Shown: positions 36,687 through 46,527 of the stretch, one piece after another
Layout of the letters: each line of letters starts with the position of its first letter
Position numbering within the stretch: position 1 is the stretch's first letter
From: Clostridia bacterium
GTDB taxonomy: Bacteria; Bacillota; Clostridia; Oscillospirales; Acutalibacteraceae
Reading direction: 5' to 3'
Length of the DNA stretch: 55,420 nt
Assembly: GCA_017399535.1 (NCBI GenBank)
Contig: JAFQBX010000035.1
Location: forward strand, 1-55,420
Program-made: the position numbers and the translations under genes
Notes under the pieces: model-generated
Database searches by the model: none
Told to the model about the DNA's origin: nothing
The model's input: only the letters and a program-made list of their open reading frames with translations

Positions 36687-37781
36687 ATGATTGAGATTAA
36701 AAATCTCTCAAAGCGCTACGGCAATCAGCTTGCAGTAGATAACATCAGCTTCACTATCAAAGATGGAGAGGTTCTCGGCTTTCTCGGTCCTAACGGCGCC
36801 GGTAAATCGACAACCATGAATATCCTCACGGGTTACCTTTCCGCTACTACGGGAAGTGTATCAATTTCGGGCTACGACATTCTCGAAAATCCCGACGAGG
36901 CAAAGAGTCACATCGGCTATCTGCCCGAGCACCCGCCCCTCTATCCCGACATGACGGTTGACGAATATCTCAGCTTTATGTTCGACCTCAAAAAATCGAA
37001 ATTACCGAAAAAACCGCATCTCGACGAAATTTGTCGCTTGGTAAGGATACACGACGTCCGTCACAGAATCATTAAGCATCTGTCAAAGGGTTATCAGCAG
37101 CGTGTAGGTATTGCTCAGGCGCTTATCGGCAACCCTGACGTACTCATTCTCGATGAGCCGACGGTTGGTCTCGACCCCAAGCAGATTATCGAAATCCGTA
37201 AGCTCATTACATATCTTGGAAAGAATCATACCGTTATCCTTTCGTCGCACATTCTGTCAGAAATTCAGGCAGTTTGCGAAAGAGTTATTATCATTAACAA
37301 GGGCAGAATCGTCGCCGATGATAAGATGGACAATCTTTCGAAAGTGTTATGCGAGGATAATTCCCTCATCGCACGAGTAAAGGGCCCTGACAAGAACGTA
37401 TTGCAGCTCATCAAATCCATTCCGGGAGTAACCGACGTTATGCTCCTCGGAAAGAGTGAGCTTGGCTCATTCGAGTACAAAATCGACGTTGCAGCCAACA
37501 ACGATATTCGCGGCGAACTCTTTTCGCGTCTCGCTGACCGCAACTGGACGCTTCTTATGTTAAGACCGAACGAGCTCACACTCGAAGAAGTATTTATGAA
37601 GCTCGTTGACGGCACTGCCGACATGATGCAAATCGAAAACATTTCTAAATCGACAGATGCCGCCGAGGATAAAAAGTCCGACAACACAGCGGCTTTGAAG
37701 GCGGTAAACGAAATTATGGGAAAGGCCATCGAGCAATTTGACCATCCCGACGAAATCAAAACCGAAAAGGAGGGTAAATAA
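36687..37781 (+). CDS. ABC transporter ATP-binding protein (Gld-like)
   Basis: The ATPase of an ABC-2 type exporter, 364 aa. Walker A is GPNGAGKST (34-42), the signature LSKGYQQRVGIAQAL starts at 132, Walker B is LILDEP (153-158) and the switch His is in SSHIL (H188). The N-terminal 220 residues are the nucleotide-binding domain; the remaining 140 form an extra C-terminal domain, ending in an acidic, hydrophilic tail. The start follows GGAGG. Two bases separate it from the permease fusion gene, so it is the first gene of a three-gene exporter unit like GldA/GldF/GldG. Confidence 0.92.
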   Translation: MIEIKNLSKRYGNQLAVDNISFTIKDGEVLGFLGPNGAGKSTTMNILTGYLSATTGSVSISGYDILENPDEAKSHIGYLPEHPPLYPDMTVDEYLSFMFDLKKSKLPKKPHLDEICRLVRIHDVRHRIIKHLSKGYQQRVGIAQALIGNPDVLILDEPTVGLDPKQIIEIRKLITYLGKNHTVILSSHILSEIQAVCERVIIINKGRIVADDKMDNLSKVLCEDNSLIARVKGPDKNVLQLIKSIPGVTDVMLLGKSELGSFEYKIDVAANNDIRGELFSRLADRNWTLLMLRPNELTLEEVFMKLVDGTADMMQIENISKSTDAAEDKKSDNTAALKAVNEIMGKAIEQFDHPDEIKTEKEGK

Positions 37782-37783
37782 TC

Positions 37784-40423
37784 ATGTCAGCAATATTTAA
37801 ACGCGAATTAAAATCATATTTTACCTCCCCTCTCGGCTACATTGTTGTTCTCCTCTATTTACTGCTTGGAGGCGCTTTGTTCGGCTATATGTTCCGCTCG
37901 GGATATGCTCAGATTGAAAGCATTTTCTCCTATATGTCTAATTTCAGCTTTTTCCTCATTCCCGTACTGACAATGCGACTTTTCAGCGAGGAAAAACGCG
38001 CAAAAACCGACCAGGCGCTTTTCACCGCACCGATTAAGATTACCCATATCGTTATGGGCAAATTCTTTGCCGCTCTGGCTGTAATCGGTCTGGTTAACGT
38101 TATTACATTCATCTATCAGTTCATTTTCTCGGTCATGATAAGCGTAAACTGGGTAAGCTATTTAAGCTGCTTGCTCGGTACCATGCTTTTCTCTGCGGCG
38201 CTTATTTCACTCGGCTTGTTCATTTCAGCCCTGACCGAAAATCAGATGGTTGCCGCTATGGGAAGTTTGGCCGCAACCCTCGTTATTATGATGATGGAAA
38301 CCATCGCTTCGCTGGTTCAAAGCATCGACCTGCTGTATAAAGTATTCAACTTTATCGCCTTTAACACACGATACAATTCCTTTATCAGCGGACTTTTCAG
38401 CTATTCCGACGTTGCATTTTTCATCAGCTTTACGGCGATATTCCTTTTCCTCACCGTCAGAATTATCGAAAAGCGCAGATGGGCAGGCGGTTCAAAGGAG
38501 CAGAGCTACGCTCTCGTTACCCTGCTGACCTTTGCTTCGACCATCATTTTCGGCTGGCAGGCAGTAAATCAGTTTATCACAAACAACAATAACCCGAATA
38601 CCTCTACCCTCGTTTTTGCCATTGTATTTACCCTTATCGCTCTCGTTTCGGCGGCAGGTTCGGTATTCAGCGCACTTAAATTTGTTAAAATTCACGCTTC
38701 GCGTAAAAAGGGCACCGTTGTAGTTTCGCTCGACCACAAGGGCGAATGGAAATGTCCCCTCTGTAACACCCGAAACACCGACCTCAACAACTTCTGTGTA
38801 AAGTGTGACATTCAGCGCGTTTCAAATCAAGCACAGGCCGCCGCTTACGTTAAACCGAGTAAGAAAAAATCGGTAAAGCACGGAGCTTATGCGCTGGTTA
38901 TTTCAGCAGTATTCGTCGCAATCATTATCGGACTCAACGTTGCGGCATCGGCACTCGCCGAGGCGTATCCCCTCACACTCGACCTTACCAAAGATAAGGA
39001 CTATTCAATAAGTGAAGAAAACCTCGAATATATCGAAAAAATTTCACGCGACGTTACCATCACCGTTTGCGCTGACAAGAAGGAATACAGCGACGGCACC
39101 TACGCAAGTCTCATTGCGTCGAACGGCATATTCGATTATTCAAGCGGCGCCTTCTTTCAGCAGACCGAGCTTCTGCTCAAAGAATACGAAGTAAGAAGCG
39201 ACAAGGTTAAAGTTCAGTACATTGACCCGCAAAGCACAGAATTTTCGAACTATTCGTCAAAGTACCCCTCCGAAACCTTCTCGACGGGTGACATTCTCAT
39301 CGAATGCGAATTTGAGCTTGACGGAAAGACTGTTAAGCACTATCGCCATCTCGACGCATTCGACCTCTATACCATCGAAAGCACTCAGCAGAGCGAGGAA
39401 TTCTATCAGTATTACTACTACGGTTACTCGTACATTCTCCACGAGTCAAAGGTGGAAACGGCTGTAACCTCGTCAATTTACTCGGTTACATCGGACAAAA
39501 CGTTTGAGGTTGCGCTTATCACAGCCAACGGCGGTCAGACGGTAGATGCGCTTCAAAGCGTTATGGAGGCAAATAACTACTCCTTCACCGAAATTGACAG
39601 CTTGGTTACAAAGGATATTCCCGAAAACACCGACCTCATAATAATCGCCGCTCCGACGATGGACTATTCCGAAAACGAGCTTAAAAAGCTCGATGAATTC
39701 CTCGATTTAGAGGGCGAAAGAGGCAAGAATATCATTTACATCCCCGATGCGACAACTCAGGGCGAAAATCTGCCCAACCTGACCGCATTCATTGGCGAAT
39801 GGGGATTCCAGATACACAACGGCTTTGCCTTCGCCACCGATGCAAGTACCTACTATTATTCACCGACAATCATTATGGGTACAGCCGAGGATTCTGAATA
39901 TCTGGGCGGTCTCGGCGACACCGAATATTTGTATATCGCCAACGCTTACACAGCCATCAGCATCGGCTTTGACGAAAGTGAAAAGAGAAAGACCGAAAAC
40001 ATCATTTCATTACCCGAATCGGCAGTTGTTTGGCCGGTTGAAGCGGACGACAAGTGGACACCCGAAATTGCCGAAGAAAATGGTCCATTTACCGCTATGG
40101 GTGTTGCGACCGACGTCAGCTATGATGAGGAATACAATCCCAGCTATTCACGCGTAATGGTTATTGGCGGTATGGATTATATCAGCTCCGGCTTTAACAG
40201 CGAAGCATCGGTAGGAAACCTCAAAGCCATCCTTTCGGCAGTAAACCACATGTACGATATAAAGGGTGAAACCATTTCGTTCGACCCGAGAACACTGAAC
40301 TATGACACATTCGAGGTAAGCGGAAACACAGCAACCTTTATGTATATCATATTCGTAGGAATTATTCCGCTTACGATTCTCCTTGCGTGTATCTTTATAT
40401 GTGTCAGAAGGAGACACCTGTAA
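37784..40423 (+). CDS. ABC-2 permease fused to a GldG-like extracytoplasmic domain, with zinc ribbon
   Basis: An 879-aa fusion. Residues 1-230 are a six-segment ABC-2 permease (MSAIFKRELKSYFTSPLGYI start). Residues 240-300 carry two further membrane segments. Residues 320-345 (GEWKCPLCNTRNTDLNNFCVKC) have the RanBP2-type zinc-finger pattern, with W322 and C324, C327, C338 and C341. A membrane segment follows (about 368-392). Then comes a long extracytoplasmic GldG/ABC-auxiliary-type domain (about 400-845), and a last membrane segment ends in RRRH. In the Gld system GldF and GldG are separate; here they form one protein. The zinc ribbon would face the cytosol. The start codon lies 2 nt after the ATPase stop. 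Confidence 0.9.
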   Translation: MSAIFKRELKSYFTSPLGYIVVLLYLLLGGALFGYMFRSGYAQIESIFSYMSNFSFFLIPVLTMRLFSEEKRAKTDQALFTAPIKITHIVMGKFFAALAVIGLVNVITFIYQFIFSVMISVNWVSYLSCLLGTMLFSAALISLGLFISALTENQMVAAMGSLAATLVIMMMETIASLVQSIDLLYKVFNFIAFNTRYNSFISGLFSYSDVAFFISFTAIFLFLTVRIIEKRRWAGGSKEQSYALVTLLTFASTIIFGWQAVNQFITNNNNPNTSTLVFAIVFTLIALVSAAGSVFSALKFVKIHASRKKGTVVVSLDHKGEWKCPLCNTRNTDLNNFCVKCDIQRVSNQAQAAAYVKPSKKKSVKHGAYALVISAVFVAIIIGLNVAASALAEAYPLTLDLTKDKDYSISEENLEYIEKISRDVTITVCADKKEYSDGTYASLIASNGIFDYSSGAFFQQTELLLKEYEVRSDKVKVQYIDPQSTEFSNYSSKYPSETFSTGDILIECEFELDGKTVKHYRHLDAFDLYTIESTQQSEEFYQYYYYGYSYILHESKVETAVTSSIYSVTSDKTFEVALITANGGQTVDALQSVMEANNYSFTEIDSLVTKDIPENTDLIIIAAPTMDYSENELKKLDEFLDLEGERGKNIIYIPDATTQGENLPNLTAFIGEWGFQIHNGFAFATDASTYYYSPTIIMGTAEDSEYLGGLGDTEYLYIANAYTAISIGFDESEKRKTENIISLPESAVVWPVEADDKWTPEIAEENGPFTAMGVATDVSYDEEYNPSYSRVMVIGGMDYISSGFNSEASVGNLKAILSAVNHMYDIKGETISFDPRTLNYDTFEVSGNTATFMYIIFVGIIPLTILLACIFICVRRRHL

Positions 40424-42147
40424 TGGATAACGAAAACAAAATATTACCCGATGCAGAAAATGAAACGAGCACTGAACGCGGCTTTAAACGCGACAAAATC
40501 GAGGTTGACGAAACCCTTTTTGAAAACTCGACGATTTTCTGCGCATCGGAGGAAAAGAAGAAAAAAGGTCGCCTTTCCCCCATTAAAAAGGGGCTTATTT
40601 CGGTCGGCTCGCTTGCCCTACTGACCGCAATTGTGCTTATTGTCGTAATGTTCGTTTTGCCGCAGATAAATGACGTTACGGTGGACACATCGTCGACCGA
40701 GTCAAAGGCGACATCATTCTCGGTAATGAATATTAAAACGGACAAAATCAGTCAGGTGACAATAGAAAACGAAAATTCGACATTCACCGTTTTGCCCGAA
40801 AAAATCACAGCAGAGGACGGAAGCAACACCTATAAATGGCTGGTCAAGGGATACGAGGATATTGACTTTACCACTCCCGAGTACATGGTCAGTGCCGTAA
40901 CCGAAATCACTGCCCTCAAAAAGTTTAAAATCGACACAGAAGCCGAACCGAGCAGCAGTGATGCTGAAAGCGATGAGAAAAATGACGAATACGGATTTTT
41001 GTCCCCGTACGCCAAGCTGACCGTTTCGCTCACCGACAACACCGAATATATGGTTACCGTCGGCGGTGTTTCTCCCGATAAATCGGGCAGATACATTATG
41101 CTCGACGGCGAAGGTGACATTGACGAGCTGGAGGGATACGCCTATCTCATTGACACGTCGGTCATCAACTGTGTAGGAAACAGCTTGGAAAGCTGTGTAA
41201 ATATGGCAAGTGCTCCTGCATTTGTCGCCGAAAGCGATGAGGACCCGTATTTTGACGAAGGAAGTCTCATCTCCTTCGACTACATTTACATTGACGGCAG
41301 ATTGCATAAAAATAAAATTAAAATCATTTGCCCGTCAGATGACCTTTCACTGCTCAGCTATATGATTGAGGAGCCGAATGACCAGGCGGCAAACGACGAA
41401 AGTGTAAACGCAATTTTAGCCCTCACAAGCGGAGTTTATAACAGCGGTGCATACGTCCTTAATTATAAAAACAGCGACCTCAAAGAATACGGACTCGATA
41501 ATCCGTACGTTACCTATAAATTTAAAGCGGGTAACAATCTGCTTGACATCAAAATCGGAGACAAGGACGAAAACGGCTACTACGCCTATATCGTTTCGTA
41601 CTCGGTTGACGGCGGAAAGACAATGATTAGTAAGGATATTATTTATAAGCTCGACTCGTACAGCTACGAATTCATCGAATACAAGGCAAGTGATATTTAC
41701 TTCGAAAAGCTGTTTATCGAATACATTAAATACGTCGACAGCTTGACGGTTACGGTCGGCGGTGAAGAAACAAAATTCACCCTTCACCATGACGAAAAGA
41801 ACGCCGCTACATTTACCGTAACCACCAACGAAGGAAAAGAAATCGACGATGACGAATTCTGCTACTATTACGCAAGACTGCTTTATTTATCGGCTCTCGA
41901 AAACGCTGACGAAACATATACACCGAGCGGTGACAGCGTAATTAGCTTCAAGCTGACCTACACCGCCGAAGGAAAAAAAGCCGACGAAATTTCCATCTAT
42001 CCGTATGAAAAGAATGTTCGCCGCAATATTTTCCGACTCAACGGAAAGGGCACGGCTCTGGTCAGCAGTACGCTGGTAAACGACCTTATCGACTGTCTGA
42101 CTCCCCTCAAAAACGGCGAAAAAATCGGCAACAAATATGCGAATTAA
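40423..42147 (+). CDS. DUF4340-type membrane-anchored protein of the ABC exporter
   Basis: A 574-aa protein with an acidic cytosolic N-terminus (1-50), a membrane segment at about 56-80 and a large extracytoplasmic region. It shows the pattern of DUF4340 proteins, which accompany Gld-like ABC exporters; the call rests mainly on that context and the topology. ATG 40423 overlaps the stop of the permease gene (TAATG), with AAGGAG nine nt upstream. The substrate of the exporter is unknown. Confidence 0.8.
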   Translation: MDNENKILPDAENETSTERGFKRDKIEVDETLFENSTIFCASEEKKKKGRLSPIKKGLISVGSLALLTAIVLIVVMFVLPQINDVTVDTSSTESKATSFSVMNIKTDKISQVTIENENSTFTVLPEKITAEDGSNTYKWLVKGYEDIDFTTPEYMVSAVTEITALKKFKIDTEAEPSSSDAESDEKNDEYGFLSPYAKLTVSLTDNTEYMVTVGGVSPDKSGRYIMLDGEGDIDELEGYAYLIDTSVINCVGNSLESCVNMASAPAFVAESDEDPYFDEGSLISFDYIYIDGRLHKNKIKIICPSDDLSLLSYMIEEPNDQAANDESVNAILALTSGVYNSGAYVLNYKNSDLKEYGLDNPYVTYKFKAGNNLLDIKIGDKDENGYYAYIVSYSVDGGKTMISKDIIYKLDSYSYEFIEYKASDIYFEKLFIEYIKYVDSLTVTVGGEETKFTLHHDEKNAATFTVTTNEGKEIDDDEFCYYYARLLYLSALENADETYTPSGDSVISFKLTYTAEGKKADEISIYPYEKNVRRNIFRLNGKGTALVSSTLVNDLIDCLTPLKNGEKIGNKYAN

Positions 42148-42196
42148 ATAAATTCAGCAGATTTTGCGCGATATTTTCACCAACATAAAATAATAA

Positions 42197-42242
42197 TAAA
42201 AGCCATCGCGTTTTGTAATTACAAAAATGCGGTGGCTTTTTA
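42197..42242 (+). terminator. terminator of the ABC exporter operon
   Basis: The stem AAAAGCCATCGC (42198-42209) pairs with GCGGTGGCTTTT (42229-42240), with an inner TTTTGTAATTACAAAA palindrome, and ends in T's. Confidence 0.8.
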
Positions 42243-42273
42243 TGGCCAGGGTGGATTATTTTGCATATTTTAT

Positions 42274-42302
42274 TTGATATTTTTGCCATTATGGTGTAAA
42301 AT
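42274..42302 (+). promoter_or_regulatory. sigma-A promoter of the P-type ATPase gene
   Basis: TTGATA (42274-42279) and TAAAAT (42297-42302) are spaced by 17 nt. The start near 42309 gives a leader of about 37 nt with GGGAGG before the ATG. Confidence 0.65.
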
Positions 42303-42345
42303 TATAATGAGTTAATTTTTGATTATATTTCGGGAGGAATATCTA

Positions 42346-44985
42346 ATGATTTGGCATAGCGCAGAGCTGGGCGAACTAATCAATGAACTCGGCACGGACG
42401 AAAAGCTCGGTCTTTCATCCGACGAAGCTCAAAGACGACTCGCCAAATACGGCAAAAACCAGCTTAATCAAAAAAAGAAAAAATCAATACTTGAACGGTT
42501 TGTCGACCAGTTCAAAGATTATATGATAATCATTCTCTTAATCGCGGCGGCAATTTCCCTCGCGACCACCCTTTTGTCCCACGAGAATAACTGGATTGAA
42601 CCGATTATCATTGTTGCAATAGTCGTGTTTAACGCGCTTCTCGGCGTTATTCAGGAAAACAAGGCAGAAAACGCTCTCGAAGCGCTCAAAAATATGGCCG
42701 CCCCGTCGGCAAAGGTCATTCGAAACGGCGTTCAGTCGGTCATTCGTGCCGACGAAATCGTACCCGGCGACATAATTTGTCTCGAAGCAGGTGACTTTAT
42801 ACCCGCCGATGCCAGACTCATTTCCTCAACCATGCTCAGATGCGAGGAGTCGGCGCTGACAGGCGAAAGCATCAGCAGCGAAAAGTATGCCGACGCCGTT
42901 CTGACCGACATTACGGCAATCGGCGACCGTGCAAACATGGTATTTTCGGGCTGCTCGGTTGCTTACGGAAACGGCGTTGCCGTAGTAACCGGTACAGGTA
43001 TGTTCACCGAGGTTGGCAAAATTGCCGACATGCTCGAGGGTGAAAACACCATCACCCCGCTTCAAAAGAAAATGGCCGAGCTCGGAAAAACGCTCGGTAC
43101 GGTTGCACTCGCAATTTGCGCCGTTATTTTCGTAATCGGTATTATTTACAGAAATCCCGAGCTGTCACTTCTCGACAGCTTTGTAGGCGTATTCATGACG
43201 GCGGTTTCGCTTGCCGTTGCCGCCATTCCCGAGGGATTACCCGCCATTGTTACCATCGTTCTGGCTCTCGGCGTTCAGCGAATGATAAAGCGCAACGCAA
43301 TCATTCGCAACCTGCCCGCTGTTGAAACGCTCGGTAGCGCATCGGTAATTTGCTCGGATAAAACGGGTACTCTCACCCAGAATAAAATGACCATGGTCGC
43401 CCTTTTTGATAAGAGTGGTTTCACCAATCTCTCAAAGGAGGGTGTCGAAATCGACGAAGCTTCAATCGAGCTTCTCAGATTAGGAACAATTTGCTGTGAT
43501 GCTGACGTTCACGAAGAAAACGGCGAAAAGGTTAGCATAGGCGACCCGACCGAAATCGCTATTATCGACGCATGTGAAAAATACGTTGGTCAAACAGGCA
43601 ACGATATTATAAACCTTTATCCCCGACTCAATTCAATCCCCTTTGACAGCGACAGAAAACTGATGACAACGGTTAACATTATCGACGGCGAAACCTTTGC
43701 GATAGTAAAAGGAGCGCCCGATATTCTCCTCCCCCGTTGCGTAGGCGAAGGGGTCGAAAACGCAACAAAAGCAAATATTGCGATGAGCGCACAGGCGTTG
43801 CGCGTGCTTGCCGTTGCGATTAAAAAGATTGACGATGTGGCGCTGACCACCAACCCAACAAGTGAAGCGCTCGAAAACGACCTTACCTTTGTCGGACTGC
43901 TCGGCATGATTGACCCACCGAGACCCGAGGCAATTGCCGCTATCGAAAAATGCAAATCGGCAGGTATCCGCACCGTAATGATCACGGGCGACAATGCCGC
44001 TACTGCAGCCGCCATCGGTGAACAAATCGGGCTCATCAGCGACAAGGAAACCGGCATTATCACCGGCGATAAGCTGGCTCAAATGACCGACGACGAGCTG
44101 TTTGAATGCGTTGAAGAATACTCGGTATACGGTCGAGTTTCGCCCGAGGATAAGATTCGCATTGTCACCGCTTGGCAGAAAAAAGGTCACATCGTTGCCA
44201 TGACGGGCGACGGCGTAAACGATGCTCCGGCACTGAAAGCCGCTGACATCGGCTGCGCTATGGGAATTACCGGAACCGACGTTGCAAAAGGTGCGGCAGA
44301 TATGACACTCACCGACGATAACTTTGCTACCATCGTAGCCGCTGTTGAGGAAGGTCGCGGAATTTATGCAAACATTAAAAAAGCTGTTCAGTTCCTTCTT
44401 TCCTGCAACCTCGGTGAAATTATTGCGGTGTTTATAAGTATGCTTGTTTGGCATATTTCGCCGCTGAGCGCAATTCAGCTTCTGTGGGTAAATCTCGTCA
44501 CCGACGGACTCCCCGCTCTGGCACTTGGTGTTGAGCCGATTGAAAAGGATATTATGCAGCGTAGTCCTCGTAAAAAGGACGAAAGCTTATTTGCTCACGG
44601 GCTCGGCTTTGGCGCACTTTATCAGGGCATTATGATTGGTGGACTGACCCTTCTCGCGTTCGCCCTCGGAAAAGGCGTTGACGTCGAAACCGCCAAAACA
44701 ATGGCATTCCTCACACTCGCTTTTTCACAGCTCGTTCAGTCATTCAACGCACGTTCAAACAATTCGCTGTTTAAAATCGGTTTGTTCGCTAACAAATGGT
44801 TGTTTGGCGCGGTTGCCGTTTCAGCAATACTGATGCTTATTGTTGTACTGACACCGATAAGCGCAATTTTCGGACTTTCTACACTCGGCGCAACTCAAAT
44901 CGCCATTGTGACAATGCTTTCGATAGCCCCCCTCTTTATTTGCGAGGCGGTAAAGCTCATCACAAACTTTATAAAAAAGAAATAA
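42346..44985 (+). CDS. P-type ATPase, Ca2+-transporting (SERCA-like)
   Basis: Exports Ca2+ from the cytosol at the cost of ATP. It has 879 aa with the cation-ATPase N-terminus, TGES (172-175), PEGLP (295-299), the phosphorylation site DKTGTLT (D338), GDGVNDAP and about ten membrane segments. CNLGEIIAVF and LLWVNLVTDGLPALALG carry residues equivalent to the SERCA Ca2+ ligands (Glu, Asn, Thr, Asp), which favours Ca2+ over Mg2+ or Mn2+. I used ATG 42346 after CGGGAGG. The two cyclophilins follow by 15 nt. Confidence 0.93.
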   Translation: MIWHSAELGELINELGTDEKLGLSSDEAQRRLAKYGKNQLNQKKKKSILERFVDQFKDYMIIILLIAAAISLATTLLSHENNWIEPIIIVAIVVFNALLGVIQENKAENALEALKNMAAPSAKVIRNGVQSVIRADEIVPGDIICLEAGDFIPADARLISSTMLRCEESALTGESISSEKYADAVLTDITAIGDRANMVFSGCSVAYGNGVAVVTGTGMFTEVGKIADMLEGENTITPLQKKMAELGKTLGTVALAICAVIFVIGIIYRNPELSLLDSFVGVFMTAVSLAVAAIPEGLPAIVTIVLALGVQRMIKRNAIIRNLPAVETLGSASVICSDKTGTLTQNKMTMVALFDKSGFTNLSKEGVEIDEASIELLRLGTICCDADVHEENGEKVSIGDPTEIAIIDACEKYVGQTGNDIINLYPRLNSIPFDSDRKLMTTVNIIDGETFAIVKGAPDILLPRCVGEGVENATKANIAMSAQALRVLAVAIKKIDDVALTTNPTSEALENDLTFVGLLGMIDPPRPEAIAAIEKCKSAGIRTVMITGDNAATAAAIGEQIGLISDKETGIITGDKLAQMTDDELFECVEEYSVYGRVSPEDKIRIVTAWQKKGHIVAMTGDGVNDAPALKAADIGCAMGITGTDVAKGAADMTLTDDNFATIVAAVEEGRGIYANIKKAVQFLLSCNLGEIIAVFISMLVWHISPLSAIQLLWVNLVTDGLPALALGVEPIEKDIMQRSPRKKDESLFAHGLGFGALYQGIMIGGLTLLAFALGKGVDVETAKTMAFLTLAFSQLVQSFNARSNNSLFKIGLFANKWLFGAVAVSAILMLIVVLTPISAIFGLSTLGATQIAIVTMLSIAPLFICEAVKLITNFIKKK

Positions 44986-45000
44986 AAAGGAGCAAATAAA

Positions 45001-45591
45001 ATGAATCAGCTTGCAGCACCCGTAAAAAACGATACAGTCGCCGTTATTAAGACCAATCTCGGCGATATTAAGGTAAAGTTCTTTCCCGAACACGCTCCAA
45101 AGGCGGTAGAAAACTTTATCACCCACGCTAAAAACGGATATTACAACGGAATTATTTTTCACCGCGTTATAAAGGACTTTATGATTCAGGGCGGCGACCC
45201 GACAGGTACAGGTATGGGCGGCGAATCCATTTGGGGCAGAAGTTTCGAGGACGAATTCACTCCTGAACTGCACAATCTTTGTGGCGCTCTTTCAATGGCT
45301 AATGCAGGTCCCTGCACCAACGGAAGTCAGTTCTTTATCGTTCACGCGTCAACCGCTCCCGAAAGCATGATTGAACAAATGAGCGAGCTCAGCGAAAGCT
45401 ATCCAGCCGACTGCGTTGCCGCTTATAAGCAGGTTGGCGGTACTCCCTGGCTCGACTATCATCACACCGTTTTCGGTCAGGTTTATGACGGAATGGATAT
45501 TGTAAACAACATCGCTTCGGTTGCCGTTGACGGTCGTGACAAACCGCTTGACGAGGTTAAAATTATCGAAATCGAGGTCTCGGTTTTATAA
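45001..45591 (+). CDS. cyclophilin-type peptidyl-prolyl isomerase (cytoplasmic)
   Basis: Catalyses cis-trans isomerisation of proline bonds. It has 196 aa with the cyclophilin signature [27 protein letters not shown] (catalytic Arg), then [16 protein letters not shown] and [14 protein letters not shown]. There is no signal peptide, so it is cytoplasmic. It shares long near-identical DNA stretches with the next gene, a recent tandem duplication. AAAGGAG precedes the start. Confidence 0.93.
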   Translation: MNQLAAPVKNDTVAVIKTNLGDIKVKFFPEHAPKAVENFITHAKNGYYNGIIFHRVIKDFMIQGGDPTGTGMGGESIWGRSFEDEFTPELHNLCGALSMANAGPCTNGSQFFIVHASTAPESMIEQMSELSESYPADCVAAYKQVGGTPWLDYHHTVFGQVYDGMDIVNNIASVAVDGRDKPLDEVKIIEIEVSVL

Positions 45592-45621
45592 AATAATCCT
45601 TTAATGGAGGAAAATATAAAA

Positions 45622-46524
45622 ATGAAAAAGATTAGAATAGCCGCTCTCGTTATGGCGATAGTTATGATGCTTTCACTGATTTCCTGCGGAAAGGAAAACA
45701 CTACACCCACCGCTGACAATTCGCCCACAGCAGGTAGAAGCGATTCGACAATGGGTCGGAACGAGCTTGTAAGCGCTTATGCCGACAAGGAATACGGTTT
45801 CCAGACAGAATTGCCTGACGAAGGCGAAGAGGTTGCCGTTTTCCACACCAATATGGGTGATATTTATATCCGCCTTTTCCCCGAAGGCGCTCCAAAGGCG
45901 GTAGAAAACTTTAAGACCCATATCAAAAACGGATACTACGACGGACTCATTTTCCACCGCGTTATAAAGGACTTTATGATTCAGGGCGGTGACCCGAAGG
46001 GTAACGGTACAGGCGGTGAATCCATTTGGGGTGAACCTTTTGAGGACGAATTCTGCGAAAAGCTCATCAACATTCGCGGTTCACTCGCCATGGCTAACTC
46101 GGGCGTTGATACCAACGGCAGCCAGTTTTTTATCAATCAGGCGTCGGGAAATATCAACCGCGAGGACTATGACTACGAATTGACAAAGAAAAATCTCGAA
46201 AGCTACTATGACCAGTACGTTCAGTATTACGGCGAGCAGTTTACTGCGCAGTATCCTAACGTAAAGGAATTTACCGACGCAAATCTCGCTCCTAACTCAA
46301 ACTTTGTTCCCGATGAGGTTTGGGACGTGTATGAAGGTTTGGGCGGCAACATCCACCTTGACGGCGCTTGGAGAGCGGTCGGCGGTCACACCGTTTTTGG
46401 TCAGGTGTATGAAGGCATGGACATCGTCGACGCTATTGCCGCAGTTGAGGTTGACGCTCAATCGTCAAAGCCGGTAAACGACGTTGTAATCAAGAGCGCA
46501 GAACTCATTAAATACAAGGGTTAA
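45622..46524 (+). CDS. cyclophilin-type peptidyl-prolyl isomerase, lipoprotein
   Basis: An exported paralogue of the previous gene, 300 aa. A signal peptide with lipobox (MLSLISCGK, Cys at about 22) is followed by a Ser/Thr/Asp-rich linker and the cyclophilin domain (from about 75): [27 protein letters not shown] and NGSQFFINQ. It has an inserted stretch of about 60 residues, rich in Asp/Asn/Tyr, before [14 protein letters not shown]. Its site is the outer face of the membrane. ATG 45622 is used because an ATG at 45604 lies inside the ribosome binding site (ATGGAGG). Confidence 0.92.
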   Translation: MKKIRIAALVMAIVMMLSLISCGKENTTPTADNSPTAGRSDSTMGRNELVSAYADKEYGFQTELPDEGEEVAVFHTNMGDIYIRLFPEGAPKAVENFKTHIKNGYYDGLIFHRVIKDFMIQGGDPKGNGTGGESIWGEPFEDEFCEKLINIRGSLAMANSGVDTNGSQFFINQASGNINREDYDYELTKKNLESYYDQYVQYYGEQFTAQYPNVKEFTDANLAPNSNFVPDEVWDVYEGLGGNIHLDGAWRAVGGHTVFGQVYEGMDIVDAIAAVEVDAQSSKPVNDVVIKSAELIKYKG

Positions 46525-46527
46525 GGC

